Shown: piece after piece, positions 24,171 to 32,642 of the stretch
Numbering within the stretch: position 1 is the first letter of the stretch
Layout of the letters: each line of letters opens with the position of its first letter
DNA from: Deltaproteobacteria bacterium
GTDB lineage: Bacteria; Myxococcota_A; UBA796; SXON01
Direction: 5' to 3'
Length of the DNA stretch: 34,994 bases
NCBI GenBank assembly: GCA_947490345.1
Contig: CANLGL010000059.1
Coordinates: 1 to 34,994, forward strand
Made by a program: the position numbers and the translations under genes
The notes under the pieces: model-generated
The model's input: the letters and a program-made list of their open reading frames with translations, nothing else
What the model was told of the DNA's origin: nothing
Database searches by the model: none

Positions 24171-25916
24171 ATGTCGATCCATCGTTCTGTGCTGTGTGCG
24201 TTGGCGTTGTTTGTGGCGATGCCGGTGGCGGGGGCGCGGGATGCGGAGGCGCGCGGTCGAGGCATCAGCGGCTCGATCAGCGGCGGGATCAGCTATCGAA
24301 TCACGACGCCCCGAACGAACTCGTGCGTGAAGTACGGCCAGTGCTGGGTGTTCTCCGCCACCTTGATGGGCAGCGACGGCAATACGAGCACAGCGGCCGC
24401 CTCCGTCAAGTCCGACGCCGGCAGCGAAGATGTCACCCTGGTGGAGTCCGACGCCTGGCTGCACGGAGCGGCCTCGATCAAGGCGCTCCCCAAGACGGAC
24501 GCCACGCTCACGCTCACTCTCTACGACATAGGCAGCGCCTCGCTGATGTCGTTCTCGGGCACGCTCGGCACCAACGGCGCGGTGACGCTGACGGCGGACG
24601 AGACCAAGGACAGCGAGACCGCCTGCGAACTGGCGACGAAGACGGGGTGCTCCGACACCACGGAAGCCACCTCGGCGACCACCCTGGACATCGAGGTGCT
24701 GGCTGGCGAAGTGTTCGGCGAATCGGGCAGCTACGAGCTAGGCCTGGATCTCGCGGGGGCCGATACGTACGAAGTTGCGTATGCGACGGTCACCGTGACC
24801 GAGAGCACCGAAGTGACGACGTGCACCAAGGGCGGCGGTTGCACCACGACGGGCAGCTCGACGACGACCAACGCCGAAGTGGACTGGGACGAGATTGGCG
24901 CGGTCTGGGAGGCGGAGCTGTCGATGGAGCCGGAAGGGGTCATCGACGTCAAGGTGAAGACGTACGACGCCGACGGGGAGGAGGTCGAGAACACCAAGGT
25001 GGCGCTCGGGGTGCCCTGGCTCGATGGGGGCGATGGGATCAACGTTTTGGGGCTGGATGAGGATCCTTTGACGACGGTGGGGTTGGCTCGCCGGGGGCTC
25101 AGCCCGGGCACACAAAGCGTCTTCACAAACCGCAACGGGTGGGCGGCGGCCATCAGTTCTATGGGCTGGACCCCCGCCACCGTCCCCGCGGAAGCCAAGG
25201 TCGAGCTGACCAACGGGGGGACGATCACGATTCCGGTGAACAGCTACCAGCGGGTGGGAGACACGTTTAGACCCGCCTTCTTCGACATTTCCTACACCCT
25301 CGACTCCGTGGTTACCATCACGAGCGGCAGCCTCACCCTCTACGACTCCAGCAAGACCGAGCTGGGCGAGCCCTCCTGCGCCAACGGCCTTTGCTTCAGG
25401 TTCATCACACCGGAGAGCGGAGAGAAGGACATCTTCGTCCACAGCAGCGCTTACGGCTCCGACGCCACGGAGCTCCCCGACGACATGGACATCACCATCA
25501 CCGTCTACGACGAGAAGGGCGTGAAGGTCGACAGCGAGGACGTCTCCGTCGAATTCGAGGAAGAAGTCACCGCCGTGTTCGCCAACGAGATCAGCTTCTC
25601 CGAAGACCCGCTCGGCCTCGACCTGTCGGGCGAGGTGAGCCTGCTTGGCGCGGCTGACCGCAAGGGAAAGCAGAAGACCCTATCGAAGGGCAAGTTCTTC
25701 GGCTCCTTCTCCCGCGATGGCGATGGGGACCTGACCCTCGCCGGGGCTGACAAGAACGCCGGCACGTCGGAAGGCAACATCGTCGTGGCCGGCGATTCCG
25801 TAGCCTTCGAGCTCACCGACACCAACAAGGACGGCGTGATCGACGGGCCGCCGATCATCGCGATGTACGGCGACATCATCCTGGGCAGCATGAAGTTGGA
25901 CGACTTCAACGACTGA
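24171..25916 (+). CDS. Large secreted beta-rich protein, module 1
   Basis: A 581-residue exported protein, not assignable to a known family. The signal peptide is MSIHRSVLCALALFVAMPVAGA. The rest is Thr/Ser/Val/Asp-rich beta-repeat sequence with a Cys pair block (CTKGGGCTTTG), a Cys pair CANGLC, and a C-terminal calcium-loop-like DTNKDGVIDG. It is a close paralogue of 27414-29126: residues about 85-300 and about 465-545 are nearly identical, while the N-terminal 70 residues, the middle and the last 40 residues differ. ATG 24171 is preferred to GTG 24159 because GTGAGG forms the ribosome-binding site and MxxHRSVLCAL is conserved. It is probably co-regulated with the divergent lipoprotein and may be its surface partner. 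Confidence 0.8.
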   Translation: MSIHRSVLCALALFVAMPVAGARDAEARGRGISGSISGGISYRITTPRTNSCVKYGQCWVFSATLMGSDGNTSTAAASVKSDAGSEDVTLVESDAWLHGAASIKALPKTDATLTLTLYDIGSASLMSFSGTLGTNGAVTLTADETKDSETACELATKTGCSDTTEATSATTLDIEVLAGEVFGESGSYELGLDLAGADTYEVAYATVTVTESTEVTTCTKGGGCTTTGSSTTTNAEVDWDEIGAVWEAELSMEPEGVIDVKVKTYDADGEEVENTKVALGVPWLDGGDGINVLGLDEDPLTTVGLARRGLSPGTQSVFTNRNGWAAAISSMGWTPATVPAEAKVELTNGGTITIPVNSYQRVGDTFRPAFFDISYTLDSVVTITSGSLTLYDSSKTELGEPSCANGLCFRFITPESGEKDIFVHSSAYGSDATELPDDMDITITVYDEKGVKVDSEDVSVEFEEEVTAVFANEISFSEDPLGLDLSGEVSLLGAADRKGKQKTLSKGKFFGSFSRDGDGDLTLAGADKNAGTSEGNIVVAGDSVAFELTDTNKDGVIDGPPIIAMYGDIILGSMKLDDFND

Positions 25917-25958
25917 GCGGGCGGCCGCTGGTGGGCGCTGGCCCCCCCTGGCCACGCC

Positions 25959-26008
25959 GCGATGCGGTCCTGGCCACGCCTGACCTCGAGACGTGGCCGC
26001 AGCATCGC
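25959..26008. terminator. Conserved 3' hairpin, copy a
   Basis: GCGATGC (25959-25965) and GCATCGC (26002-26008) form the outer stem; GGCCACG and CGTGGCC form the inner stem. The same layout with the same 43-bp arm spacing occurs at 29471-29520. It lies between convergent genes, 42 bp after one stop and 23 bp before the other, so a bidirectional terminator or mRNA-stability hairpin is likely. It has no T-run. Confidence 0.5.
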
Positions 26009-26031
26009 CCTTCAGCGCTTGCCGCTCCCAA

Positions 26032-27279
26032 CTACGGCGTGTCGAGGGCCTGGAAGGTGTTGCTGCCCCAGCAGTCGAGCTCGCCGGAGGTGGTGATTCC
26101 GCACGTATGGAAGGCGCCCGCGGCCACGCTGTTGAAGGTGCCCGGCGGGGGGGTGGCCTGCCCCTCCGCGTCGTCGCCCCAGCAGCTCACCACGCCGGTT
26201 TCGGAGACCGCGCAGGTGTGCGCGGAACCGGCGCTCACGTTGGCAAATGTGCCCGCCGCCACGGTGCACTGGGCGGAGTAGTCGTTCCCCCAGCACCGGG
26301 TCTCGCCCCCGTCGGTGATTGCGCAGGTGTGGGCGCCACCGGTCGAGAAGTTCGTGAAGGTCTCCGCTGGTACGGTCGCCTGACCATGACCGTTATACCC
26401 CCAACAGGTGAGGGCCCCGGCGGCGTCGAGCGCGCAGCTATGGCCGTTGCCACCGTCGCCGGAGTCTATCGAGGCGAAGGTGCCGGCTGGCGGCGTGGTC
26501 TGGGCGTCGCGGTCGTCGCCCCAACACGTGATCTCGTCGCTGACGTCGAGCACGCAGCCGAAGTCTTCGCCGGTCGACACGGCCTTGTAGGAGTTGGTGT
26601 CGTTGTCGGGGGGGCTCCCGAAAAAGCTTCCCCAGCAGGCGACGGTGGCGTCGGTGCCGACGCCGCACGTCGTGTACAGGCCGGCGCTCAACGAAGCGAA
26701 GCTCACGCCGACCGGTGGGGTCGTCGCGCCAGAGTTGTCCCGGCCCCAGCACGCGGTGACGCCGTCGCTGTCGATGGCGCAGTTGTGGTAGCCGGCAGCC
26801 ACGAGGTCGTGCCAGCCGCAGCCGTCCGTGGTGCCATCGGCGTCGAGATCGTAGGGGTGCAGGCGGTCGCGCGTGTCGTTGCAGTCCGTGGCGTCGGCGA
26901 CCGTGCCGGCGGGAGCGGCGCAGGCGCTGGTGGACGAGAGGGGGTCGCCGTAGCCATCGGCGTCGGCGTCGGCGTACCAGGTGGGCATGGCGTCATCGAC
27001 GGTGCCATCGCAGTTGGAGTCGACGGTGTCGCAATCGTCGAGCGCGCTGGGGTTCACGGCTGCGTCCTTGTCGTCGCAGTCGGTGGCGTCGGCCACGGCG
27101 CCAGTGGGGGCGGCGCAGGCCAGGGTGGAGGAGAGGGCGTCGCCGAAGCCGTCGGCGTCGGCGTCGGTGAACCACTCGGTCTCGGCGCTGCCGTCGGGGC
27201 AAGAGGCGGTGTCGGTGGCGGGGCGAGCGGAGTCGTCGGTGGAGGTGTCGCAGGCGAGGGCGAGGAAGAGGAGGTGCAC
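26032..27279 (-). CDS. Asp-rich lipoprotein with seven RCC1-like repeats (module 2)
   Basis: A 415-residue predicted lipoprotein. From GTG 27279 the leader is MHLLFLALAC, matching the module 1 leader; ATG 27303 would add a non-signal extension. Two thrombospondin-3/MopE-like blocks follow (DADADGFGDAL, DADADGYGDPL, each with DCDD or DCND). From about residue 150 there are seven RCC1-type repeats, each with a His- or Cys-centred strand and a closing CWG (for example HTCAVSETGVVSCWG), forming an expected beta-propeller. Such propellers mediate surface protein contacts. Its N-terminal half is like module 1 but the C-terminal domain is different, so the modules have swapped domains. It is divergent from 27414-29126. 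Confidence 0.87.
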   Translation of the reverse strand: MHLLFLALACDTSTDDSARPATDTASCPDGSAETEWFTDADADGFGDALSSTLACAAPTGAVADATDCDDKDAAVNPSALDDCDTVDSNCDGTVDDAMPTWYADADADGYGDPLSSTSACAAPAGTVADATDCNDTRDRLHPYDLDADGTTDGCGWHDLVAAGYHNCAIDSDGVTACWGRDNSGATTPPVGVSFASLSAGLYTTCGVGTDATVACWGSFFGSPPDNDTNSYKAVSTGEDFGCVLDVSDEITCWGDDRDAQTTPPAGTFASIDSGDGGNGHSCALDAAGALTCWGYNGHGQATVPAETFTNFSTGGAHTCAITDGGETRCWGNDYSAQCTVAAGTFANVSAGSAHTCAVSETGVVSCWGDDAEGQATPPPGTFNSVAAGAFHTCGITTSGELDCWGSNTFQALDTP

Positions 27280-27413
27280 GGGCGTTCCGGGGTTGACCGG
27301 CACCGTAGCCAGAGAGCGGGGAAGAACCGCGCCGATGAGAGATCGGTGAGAGGTTCGGAACCCGGGGAGCGGGGGTAGGGTTGGGCTCCACCCTGACTCC
27401 CGTGAGGCTTTCC
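27280..27413. promoter_or_regulatory. Divergent promoter region, module 2
   Basis: 134 bp homologous to 24039-24170. The TGAGAG direct repeat at 11-bp spacing is kept within 27332-27358. The hairpin before the start (27371-27381 with 27390-27401) is imperfect here, with one mismatch and one bulge. The GTGAGGCTTTCC ribosome-binding segment is identical. Conservation stands out against diverged flanks, which argues for function. Confidence 0.55.
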
Positions 27414-29126
27414 ATGACTCTGCATCGTTCTGTACTGTGTGCGTTGGTGATGTTGGTGGCGATGCCGGCGGAGGCGGGCGTGAACGTCTTCTGGAAGTTC
27501 AACGCGCCTGACGTCACGGGATCCTCCAAATCCTCGCTCACCATCAAGACGCCCAACGGGAAAACGATCGTAAAGAGCATTGTCAGGGGGCGCATCAGCT
27601 CCGACGCCGGCAGCGAAGATGTCACCTTCACGGAGTCCGACGCCTATCTGCACGGCGCCGCGGAGATCGGCGCGCTCCCCAAGACCGACGCCACGCTCAC
27701 GCTCACCCTCTACGACAAAGGCAGCGCCTCGCTGATGTCGTTCTCGGGCGCGCTCGGCACGGATGGCGCGGTGACGCTGACGGCGGACGAGACCAAGGAC
27801 AGCGGCGACAGCACGGCCTGTGCGCTCAAGACGGGCTGCACCGATGCCGAGACCGACACCAGCGCCGCGAGCCTCGACATCGAGGTGCTGGCGGGCGAAG
27901 TGTTCGGGGCTTCGGGCAGCTACGAGCTGGGCCTCGATCTCGCGGGGGCCGACACCTACGAGGTGGCGTACGCGGCGATTACCGTGACGGAGAGCACCGA
28001 AGTGACGACGTGCACCAAGGGCGGCGGCTGCACCACGACGGGCAGCTCGACGACGACCAAGGGCGAAGTGGACTGGGACGAGATTGGCGCGGTCTGGGAG
28101 GCGGAGCTTTCGGTCGAGCCGGAAGGGGTCATCGAGGTGAAGGTGAAGACCTACGACGCGGACGGCGAGGAGGTCGAGAACACGAAGGTGGCGCTTGGGG
28201 TGCCTTGGCTCGATGGGGGCGAGGGGATCAATGTTCTGGGGCTGGATGAGGATCCTTTGACCGGGATGTCGGTGATCTCAAGGAACAACCGAGCCTATGG
28301 AGCAGGTAAGTACGGAATGGAGCTTGGCAATGCCTGGCTGGTCGTCAACTCCTCTGGTTGGACCGCCACCACCGTTCCGGTCGCCGCCAAGGTCGAGCTG
28401 ACCGACGGCGATACGATCACGATTCCGGTGAACAGCTATCAACGGGGAGGCCTCTTCCAGCAGGACTTCATCGATGGCGTCGTTGCAAGTTCCAGCTCCA
28501 TCTCCATCTCGGGCGGCAGCATCCTCCTGAGTGACCATAGCGTCGTCAGCATGACCGACTCGCCGATCTGCGTTTCCGGCGGCTGCTTCATGCTCGTTGA
28601 GAACGAGGACGAAGTCGGAACCTACGCCCTCTCCGTCAGCGTCCACGGCACCGACGCCACCAAGCTTCCCGACGACCTGGACCTCACGGTCACGATCACT
28701 GACAGCGCCGGCGACGAGGTGTACTCCGAGACCGACACCGTCGAGTTCGACGACGAGATCACCGCCGTGTTCGCCAACGAAATCAGCTTCTCCGAAGACG
28801 CGATCGGACTCGATCTCTCGGGGGAGGTGAGCCTGCTCGGCGCCGCCGACAAAAAGGGCAAGCAGAAGACCCTCGCCAAGGGCAACTTCTACGGCGGTTT
28901 CTCCCGCGATGGGGACGGGGACCTTGCGTTGGCCGGGGCTGACAAGAACGCCGGGACCTCGCGAGGCGACGTGGTCGTCGGCGGCGATCCGATCGAGTTC
29001 GGGCTCCAGACCGACGAGAACGGCAACGCGGTCTACGTCCCACCGCCGCTCACGCCTGTGTTCGGAAACGGGTCGGGCACCAAGAACGCTGCCCACCAGG
29101 CCAGCACCAAGCCCGAGCTGCTGTAG
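27414..29126 (+). CDS. Large secreted beta-rich protein, module 2
   Basis: A 570-residue paralogue of 24171-25916 with signal MTLHRSVLCALVMLVAMPAEA. Shared blocks start at SDAGSEDVT and run to GLDEDPLT, then again through TAVFANEISFSED to DKNAGTS. In between (residues about 284-430) the sequence is largely different, though it keeps VPV-AKVELT, TITIPVNSYQR and an ATKLPDD block. The C-terminus (TDENGNAVYVPPPLTPVFGNGSG) is unrelated to copy 1. No known domain is recognised. ATG 27414 is used for the same reasons as in copy 1. A hairpin follows 9 bp after the stop. Confidence 0.8.
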   Translation: MTLHRSVLCALVMLVAMPAEAGVNVFWKFNAPDVTGSSKSSLTIKTPNGKTIVKSIVRGRISSDAGSEDVTFTESDAYLHGAAEIGALPKTDATLTLTLYDKGSASLMSFSGALGTDGAVTLTADETKDSGDSTACALKTGCTDAETDTSAASLDIEVLAGEVFGASGSYELGLDLAGADTYEVAYAAITVTESTEVTTCTKGGGCTTTGSSTTTKGEVDWDEIGAVWEAELSVEPEGVIEVKVKTYDADGEEVENTKVALGVPWLDGGEGINVLGLDEDPLTGMSVISRNNRAYGAGKYGMELGNAWLVVNSSGWTATTVPVAAKVELTDGDTITIPVNSYQRGGLFQQDFIDGVVASSSSISISGGSILLSDHSVVSMTDSPICVSGGCFMLVENEDEVGTYALSVSVHGTDATKLPDDLDLTVTITDSAGDEVYSETDTVEFDDEITAVFANEISFSEDAIGLDLSGEVSLLGAADKKGKQKTLAKGNFYGGFSRDGDGDLALAGADKNAGTSRGDVVVGGDPIEFGLQTDENGNAVYVPPPLTPVFGNGSGTKNAAHQASTKPELL

Positions 29127-29134
29127 GCGGGGGC

Positions 29135-29152
29135 CCGACGCAGGGGCGTCGG
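29135..29152 (+). terminator. Hairpin after the module 2 secreted-protein gene
   Basis: CCGACGC (29135-29141) and GCGTCGG (29146-29152) form a 7-bp stem with a 4-nt loop, starting 9 bp after the stop codon. The sequence after it (TCCTTCGG) is only weakly T-rich, so termination is likely but not certain. Confidence 0.5.
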
Positions 29153-29169
29153 TCCTTCGGGGCTGGCCC

Positions 29170-29238
29170 GGCCCGCGTCGAGTCGATTCTCTGGATAGGG
29201 CCGCCCCTGTGGCGAGAATCGACTCGCGGGGCGGCGGC
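29170..29238. repeat. 69-bp hairpin repeat, copy A
   Basis: Matches 29327-29395 with one mismatch (T at 29196 against G at 29353). It contains a 13-bp perfect inverted repeat CGAGTCGATTCTC (29179-29191) / GAGAATCGACTCG (29214-29226) around a loop holding AGGG/CCCT. It lies in the 424-bp gene-free gap 29127-29550. Confidence 0.9.
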
Positions 29239-29326
29239 GTCTCGGGCGGCGCCCGCGTCCGAGGCGGAAAACACCAGGTTCGCCCGTGCGGCGGCCGGGT
29301 GCGCGTCCGCGGCCGTCGGGCGGGCC

Positions 29327-29395
29327 GGCCCGCGTCGAGTCGATTCTCTGGAGAGGGCCGCCCCTGTGGCGAGAATCGACTCGCGGGGCGGCGGC
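29327..29395. repeat. 69-bp hairpin repeat, copy B
   Basis: Second copy, 157 bp downstream in the same orientation; arms at 29336-29348 and 29371-29383. The sequence between the copies and after copy B is GC-rich with no convincing gene. Transcribed, each copy would form a 13-bp stem; as DNA it would be a cruciform-prone or protein-binding site. Confidence 0.9.
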
Positions 29396-29470
29396 CAGGC
29401 AACGCGGCAAGCCGCCCCCGCGCGCGGCGGTCGTATCCTCCCCCGCCCCCCGGCTACACCTGAAGGCGCC

Positions 29471-29520
29471 GCGATGCGTTCCTGGCCGATCCTGACCCCG
29501 GAACCGGGCCGTAGCATCGC
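29471..29520. terminator. Conserved 3' hairpin, copy b
   Basis: Second copy of the element at 25959-26008: outer arms GCGATGC (29471-29477) and GCATCGC (29514-29520), shared TCCTGGCC and CCTGACC, inner stem weaker (GGCC/GGGCC region). It sits just before the 3' end of the convergent glycosyltransferase gene, at the right end of module 2, as copy a does for module 1. Confidence 0.45.
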
Positions 29521-29550
29521 CCCGATCAGCTCCGGTCCGGCCTGAGCGTC

Positions 29551-31377
29551 TCACTCCAACCCCATCTCCTCCGCCCGCTTCTCCCCTCGCCGTTTGGGCT
29601 CTCGCCCCGTTGGCTTGGGCCAGTCGTCGGGATCACGGAAGCGGGTGGCATCGAGGCGGACGCGGCCGGTGTCGCAGGTGGGGACGTAGGTGCAGCCGTC
29701 GAGCCCAGCCGAGCAACGTAGTTGGCGGACCATGGGCGCGGTCAGGTGGTCCCTGACGCGCTCCTCCCAGGCGGCGAAGAGCTCCGGATCGCCCGGAGAC
29801 CATGCCAGTTCGTGGCCGATCGCCAGGAGGAGTGTCGGATTCCGGGAGACGCGGGCGAAGGCGTAGTCGAGGCGCGCCAACAGCTCGGGGCGCGCGGGGG
29901 TCATGGCCGCGGACACCGTCTCCGGCCGTGCGAAAATCCAGTAGGGCGGGCAGCCATCCACGGCCGCCCAGCCGGCGTCGGCGAGCCGGGCTCGGTAGCG
30001 CGCCCATTCGCCGTCGGGCACGTCCAGCATCACGTAGACGCTCCTGTCCTGCACATGTTGCCAGGCGATGGCGCCGTCCTCGGGGTTGAAGCGCCGGCCC
30101 ATGACCGGGTCGGTGAGGCCGAGCATGTCGAGCAGCGGGCCACGGCTGGAAAAGCCGAGCAGGCCGATGTTCACGTAGGCGATGGGCGTCGTCTCGGTAC
30201 GATGTACGATCGACCACGCCGCGGGGAAGGTGAAGCGCTCCGTGTACAGCGTCGGCGCCTCGGAGCCGACCCATGGAAAAAGCCACGGCGCCGTCTTCTG
30301 CTGGATCGAGTTGACGTAGCTGACGTCGTTGAGGCGATCGCCCTGCAACACCGGCAGCACCGGCACGAAGAAGGGGAGGGTAGAGAGCGCGGCGACCAGC
30401 GGCGCGTGGCGATGAAGTCGCGACAGATCGGCGACGAGGACACCCACCGCGGCGGCCATCGCGGGCCACGTCGGCACCAGGAAGCGGAAGTTCTGCATGA
30501 AGTCGCCGTTCTGCACCACGGCGACGGCGAGGCCGACGGCGGCGAAGGTCCCGGGCAGCGCCCGGTCGTGGCGGCGCACGACACGCAGCACGCCCCACGC
30601 CGCGGCAGCGGCGCAGAGGAGGGATAGCATCGGCGAGGGCCACGAGAAGAAGTTCTCCAGGTAGGTGACGCCCCGGACCGGCGGCCAATCGCGCAGCTTC
30701 GTGTGGGCGGTGTTGGGCAACAGCTCGCCGAACCAGTGCAGCTTCAGCAGCACCAACGCCCCGGCGCCGACCAACACGATTGCGGTAGCGACGAGGGCGC
30801 TGCGAGTGAGCTTGGGCCCACGTCGCAGCAGGTGCCAGCCCCCGAGCAGGATCGCCGCCAACGCGCCATCGGGGCGCATCCAAGGCGCCAGTCCCATCCC
30901 GATTGCGGCGAGGGGAAGTCGCGAGCGGCCGTCGGCCTCGACGCCGTGTCGGGTCCACGCCAGGGTCATGAAGAACGCGGCGGCGTCGGTCTCCAAGCCG
31001 TACATCGAGTAGGACGGGAGCCACGGAAACACCACCAGGATCGCGAAGGTCAGCGCGGCCGCCGCCGGCGGGAGCGCCTCCCGCCGGGCCCACTCGCCGA
31101 TGAGCACCACGGTACCCAGCCCGAAACCCAGCCCGAAAAGCTTCGACCAGAAGAGCAGATCCCCGCCCGCGAATGGCGTGAGCAGCAGGGCCCAGCCCAG
31201 GTTGGTGATGCCCTCCACCCGCTCGCCAGCATTGTAGACCATCCCCACGCCGGCACGGAAGTTCTCCGCGTACCGGAAGGTGATGTACGCGTCGTCGATC
31301 CAGATCGGCCAGTAGTGGAGCGCGTGGACCGCGAAGATCACCACGGCCAGCGCGGTCAGGGCTCGCCAACGATCCAT
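29551..31377 (-). CDS. GT-C type membrane glycosyltransferase (arabinofuranosyltransferase-like)
   Basis: A 608-residue integral membrane protein with about ten hydrophobic helices in residues 5-350 and a soluble C-terminal part. The first extracytoplasmic loop has the acidic pair Asp28-Asp29 in WIDDAYITFRYAENF, followed by GERVEGITN. This motif is shared with AftB-like and related GT-C enzymes that use lipid-linked sugars. Donor and acceptor cannot be read from the sequence. The C-terminus is Arg/Lys/Glu-rich. It is divergent from the LOG gene with a 68-bp gap, and converges on the repeat-rich gap at 29127-29550. Confidence 0.8.
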   Translation of the reverse strand: MDRWRALTALAVVIFAVHALHYWPIWIDDAYITFRYAENFRAGVGMVYNAGERVEGITNLGWALLLTPFAGGDLLFWSKLFGLGFGLGTVVLIGEWARREALPPAAAALTFAILVVFPWLPSYSMYGLETDAAAFFMTLAWTRHGVEADGRSRLPLAAIGMGLAPWMRPDGALAAILLGGWHLLRRGPKLTRSALVATAIVLVGAGALVLLKLHWFGELLPNTAHTKLRDWPPVRGVTYLENFFSWPSPMLSLLCAAAAAWGVLRVVRRHDRALPGTFAAVGLAVAVVQNGDFMQNFRFLVPTWPAMAAAVGVLVADLSRLHRHAPLVAALSTLPFFVPVLPVLQGDRLNDVSYVNSIQQKTAPWLFPWVGSEAPTLYTERFTFPAAWSIVHRTETTPIAYVNIGLLGFSSRGPLLDMLGLTDPVMGRRFNPEDGAIAWQHVQDRSVYVMLDVPDGEWARYRARLADAGWAAVDGCPPYWIFARPETVSAAMTPARPELLARLDYAFARVSRNPTLLLAIGHELAWSPGDPELFAAWEERVRDHLTAPMVRQLRCSAGLDGCTYVPTCDTGRVRLDATRFRDPDDWPKPTGREPKRRGEKRAEEMGLE

Positions 31378-31401
31378 CGCGGGGGCAGCTATCCCTCTGC
31401 G

Positions 31402-31410
31402 TGCTATATC
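31402..31410 (+). promoter_or_regulatory. Possible extended -10 promoter for the LOG operon
   Basis: TGCTATATC fits an extended -10 (TGnTATAnT-like) and is the only AT-rich hexamer in the 68-bp divergent gap. No good -35 lies 17 bp upstream. It would give a leader of about 30 nt before the TTG start. Confidence 0.25.
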
Positions 31411-31445
31411 GGCGCCGACCCGCGCTGCAGATTCAGGAGCTTCGT

Positions 31446-32249
31446 TTGTCGTCTACGAGTAAAGCCTACAAAAACCTGGACTTTCTCAATAGTCCGCATG
31501 CCCGAACCATCCGTATGCTCTGCGAGTACGAAGAGCCCCGGGCGCGGTTCCGCGAGCAGGAGGTCAAGGACACCATCGTCGTCTTCGGCTCGGCGCGCAT
31601 CAAGTCGGCGGAAGAAAGCCAGGAGTTGCTTGCCACCGCGCTCGCCGCCGGGGACCCGATCGCAACCGCGCGCGGAAAGCAGGCGGTCCGCAGCGCGCGC
31701 TTCTACGAAGACACCCGCGAGCTGTCCCGTCGGCTGACCGAGTGGAGCCTCGGTCTTCGCAAGCCCAAGGCGCCCCAGCGCTTCCTGGTCTGTACCGGCG
31801 GTGGCCCCGGCATCATGGAGGCCGCCAACCGCGGTGCCGCCGATGTCGAAGGGGGTCGCAGCGTTGGCCTGGGCATCTCGTTGCCCTTCGAAGAGCAGGT
31901 AAACAAGTGGGTCGATCCCGACCTCGGCTTCGAGTTCCACTACTTCTTCATGCGCAAATACTGGTTCATGTACCTGGCCAAGGCGCTGGTAATCATGCCC
32001 GGCGGTTTTGGCACCCTCGACGAGATGTGCGAGGTGCTGACGCTTCGGCAAACGCGCAAGGTCACCAAGCCGCTGCCGATGGTGCTGTACGGCAGCGACT
32101 ACTGGGACGCCGTGCTCGACGTCGAAGCGATGATCGAGTGGGGCACGGTTGCGCCGGGCGATCGCCAGCTCATGCACCGAAGCGACTCCGTTGACGACAC
32201 CTTCGACTTCCTGACCAACGCTCTCGACCCCAAAAAGGAGCCCGCATGA
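31446..32249 (+). CDS. LOG-family protein (cytokinin-riboside 5'-phosphate hydrolase / 'lysine decarboxylase'-like)
   Basis: A 267-residue Rossmann-fold protein of the LOG/TIGR00730 group. The diagnostic PGGFGTLDE and the earlier CTGGGPGIMEAANRG are intact. Family members cleave nucleoside monophosphates to free base and ribose phosphate. It has a longer N-terminus than plant LOG, beginning SSTSKAYKNLDFLNSP. The start is TTG 31446, placed 6 nt after AGGAG (31435-31439); the frame is open upstream to 31401 but without a ribosome-binding site. The ATGA overlap at 32246-32249 couples it to the ferredoxin gene. Confidence 0.88.
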   Translation: MSSTSKAYKNLDFLNSPHARTIRMLCEYEEPRARFREQEVKDTIVVFGSARIKSAEESQELLATALAAGDPIATARGKQAVRSARFYEDTRELSRRLTEWSLGLRKPKAPQRFLVCTGGGPGIMEAANRGAADVEGGRSVGLGISLPFEEQVNKWVDPDLGFEFHYFFMRKYWFMYLAKALVIMPGGFGTLDEMCEVLTLRQTRKVTKPLPMVLYGSDYWDAVLDVEAMIEWGTVAPGDRQLMHRSDSVDDTFDFLTNALDPKKEPA

Positions 32250-32638
32250 CCCCGTGGGGCCTACGCAACAAGCTGAAGTCCGCGCTCGGCCGCAGTCCCG
32301 CCGCGGCGCCGTCGCCCTCCCATCGCCTGACGCTGGTCACGCCGGAGGGCGTCGCACACGAGGTCACCGCCGAGGACCGCTACACGCTGGTGATGTCCTC
32401 GCAGTCTCTGGAGCATCCGATCGCGACCGGCTGTCCCGACGGGCACTGCGGCAAGTGCGCGGTCGACGTGCTCGAGGATCGGGGCCTCGCCGGGCCGACC
32501 GAGGCGGAGGCCAAGCTGCTGAAGGAAAAGGCCAAGCCCGGACAGCGCCTCGCCTGTCACGCCCGCATCGTCGGCAGCGGCGGTCGCTTCCAGGTCAAGG
32601 AGACCTGGTCGATCGAAAGCCTCATCGGCACCAGCTGA
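32246..32638 (+). CDS. [2Fe-2S] ferredoxin-like protein
   Basis: A 130-residue ferredoxin-fold electron carrier. Four Cys are placed for a plant-type [2Fe-2S] cluster: Cys63-x4-Cys68-x2-Cys71 (GCPDGHCGKC) and Cys104 (LACHARI), 32 residues later. A 25-residue basic, Ala/Pro-rich N-terminal extension precedes the domain. Its redox partner is not in the window; the overlapping LOG gene upstream makes co-expression certain, though LOG enzymes need no electron donor. The ATG 32246 start is decided by the ATGA overlap. Confidence 0.9.
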   Translation: MTPWGLRNKLKSALGRSPAAAPSPSHRLTLVTPEGVAHEVTAEDRYTLVMSSQSLEHPIATGCPDGHCGKCAVDVLEDRGLAGPTEAEAKLLKEKAKPGQRLACHARIVGSGGRFQVKETWSIESLIGTS

Positions 32639-32642
32639 GTCG

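Noticed and set aside
24137..25060. Long alternative frame within the secreted-protein gene
   Set aside because: Arg/Gly-rich shadow; the chosen frame has a signal peptide and a conserved paralogue.
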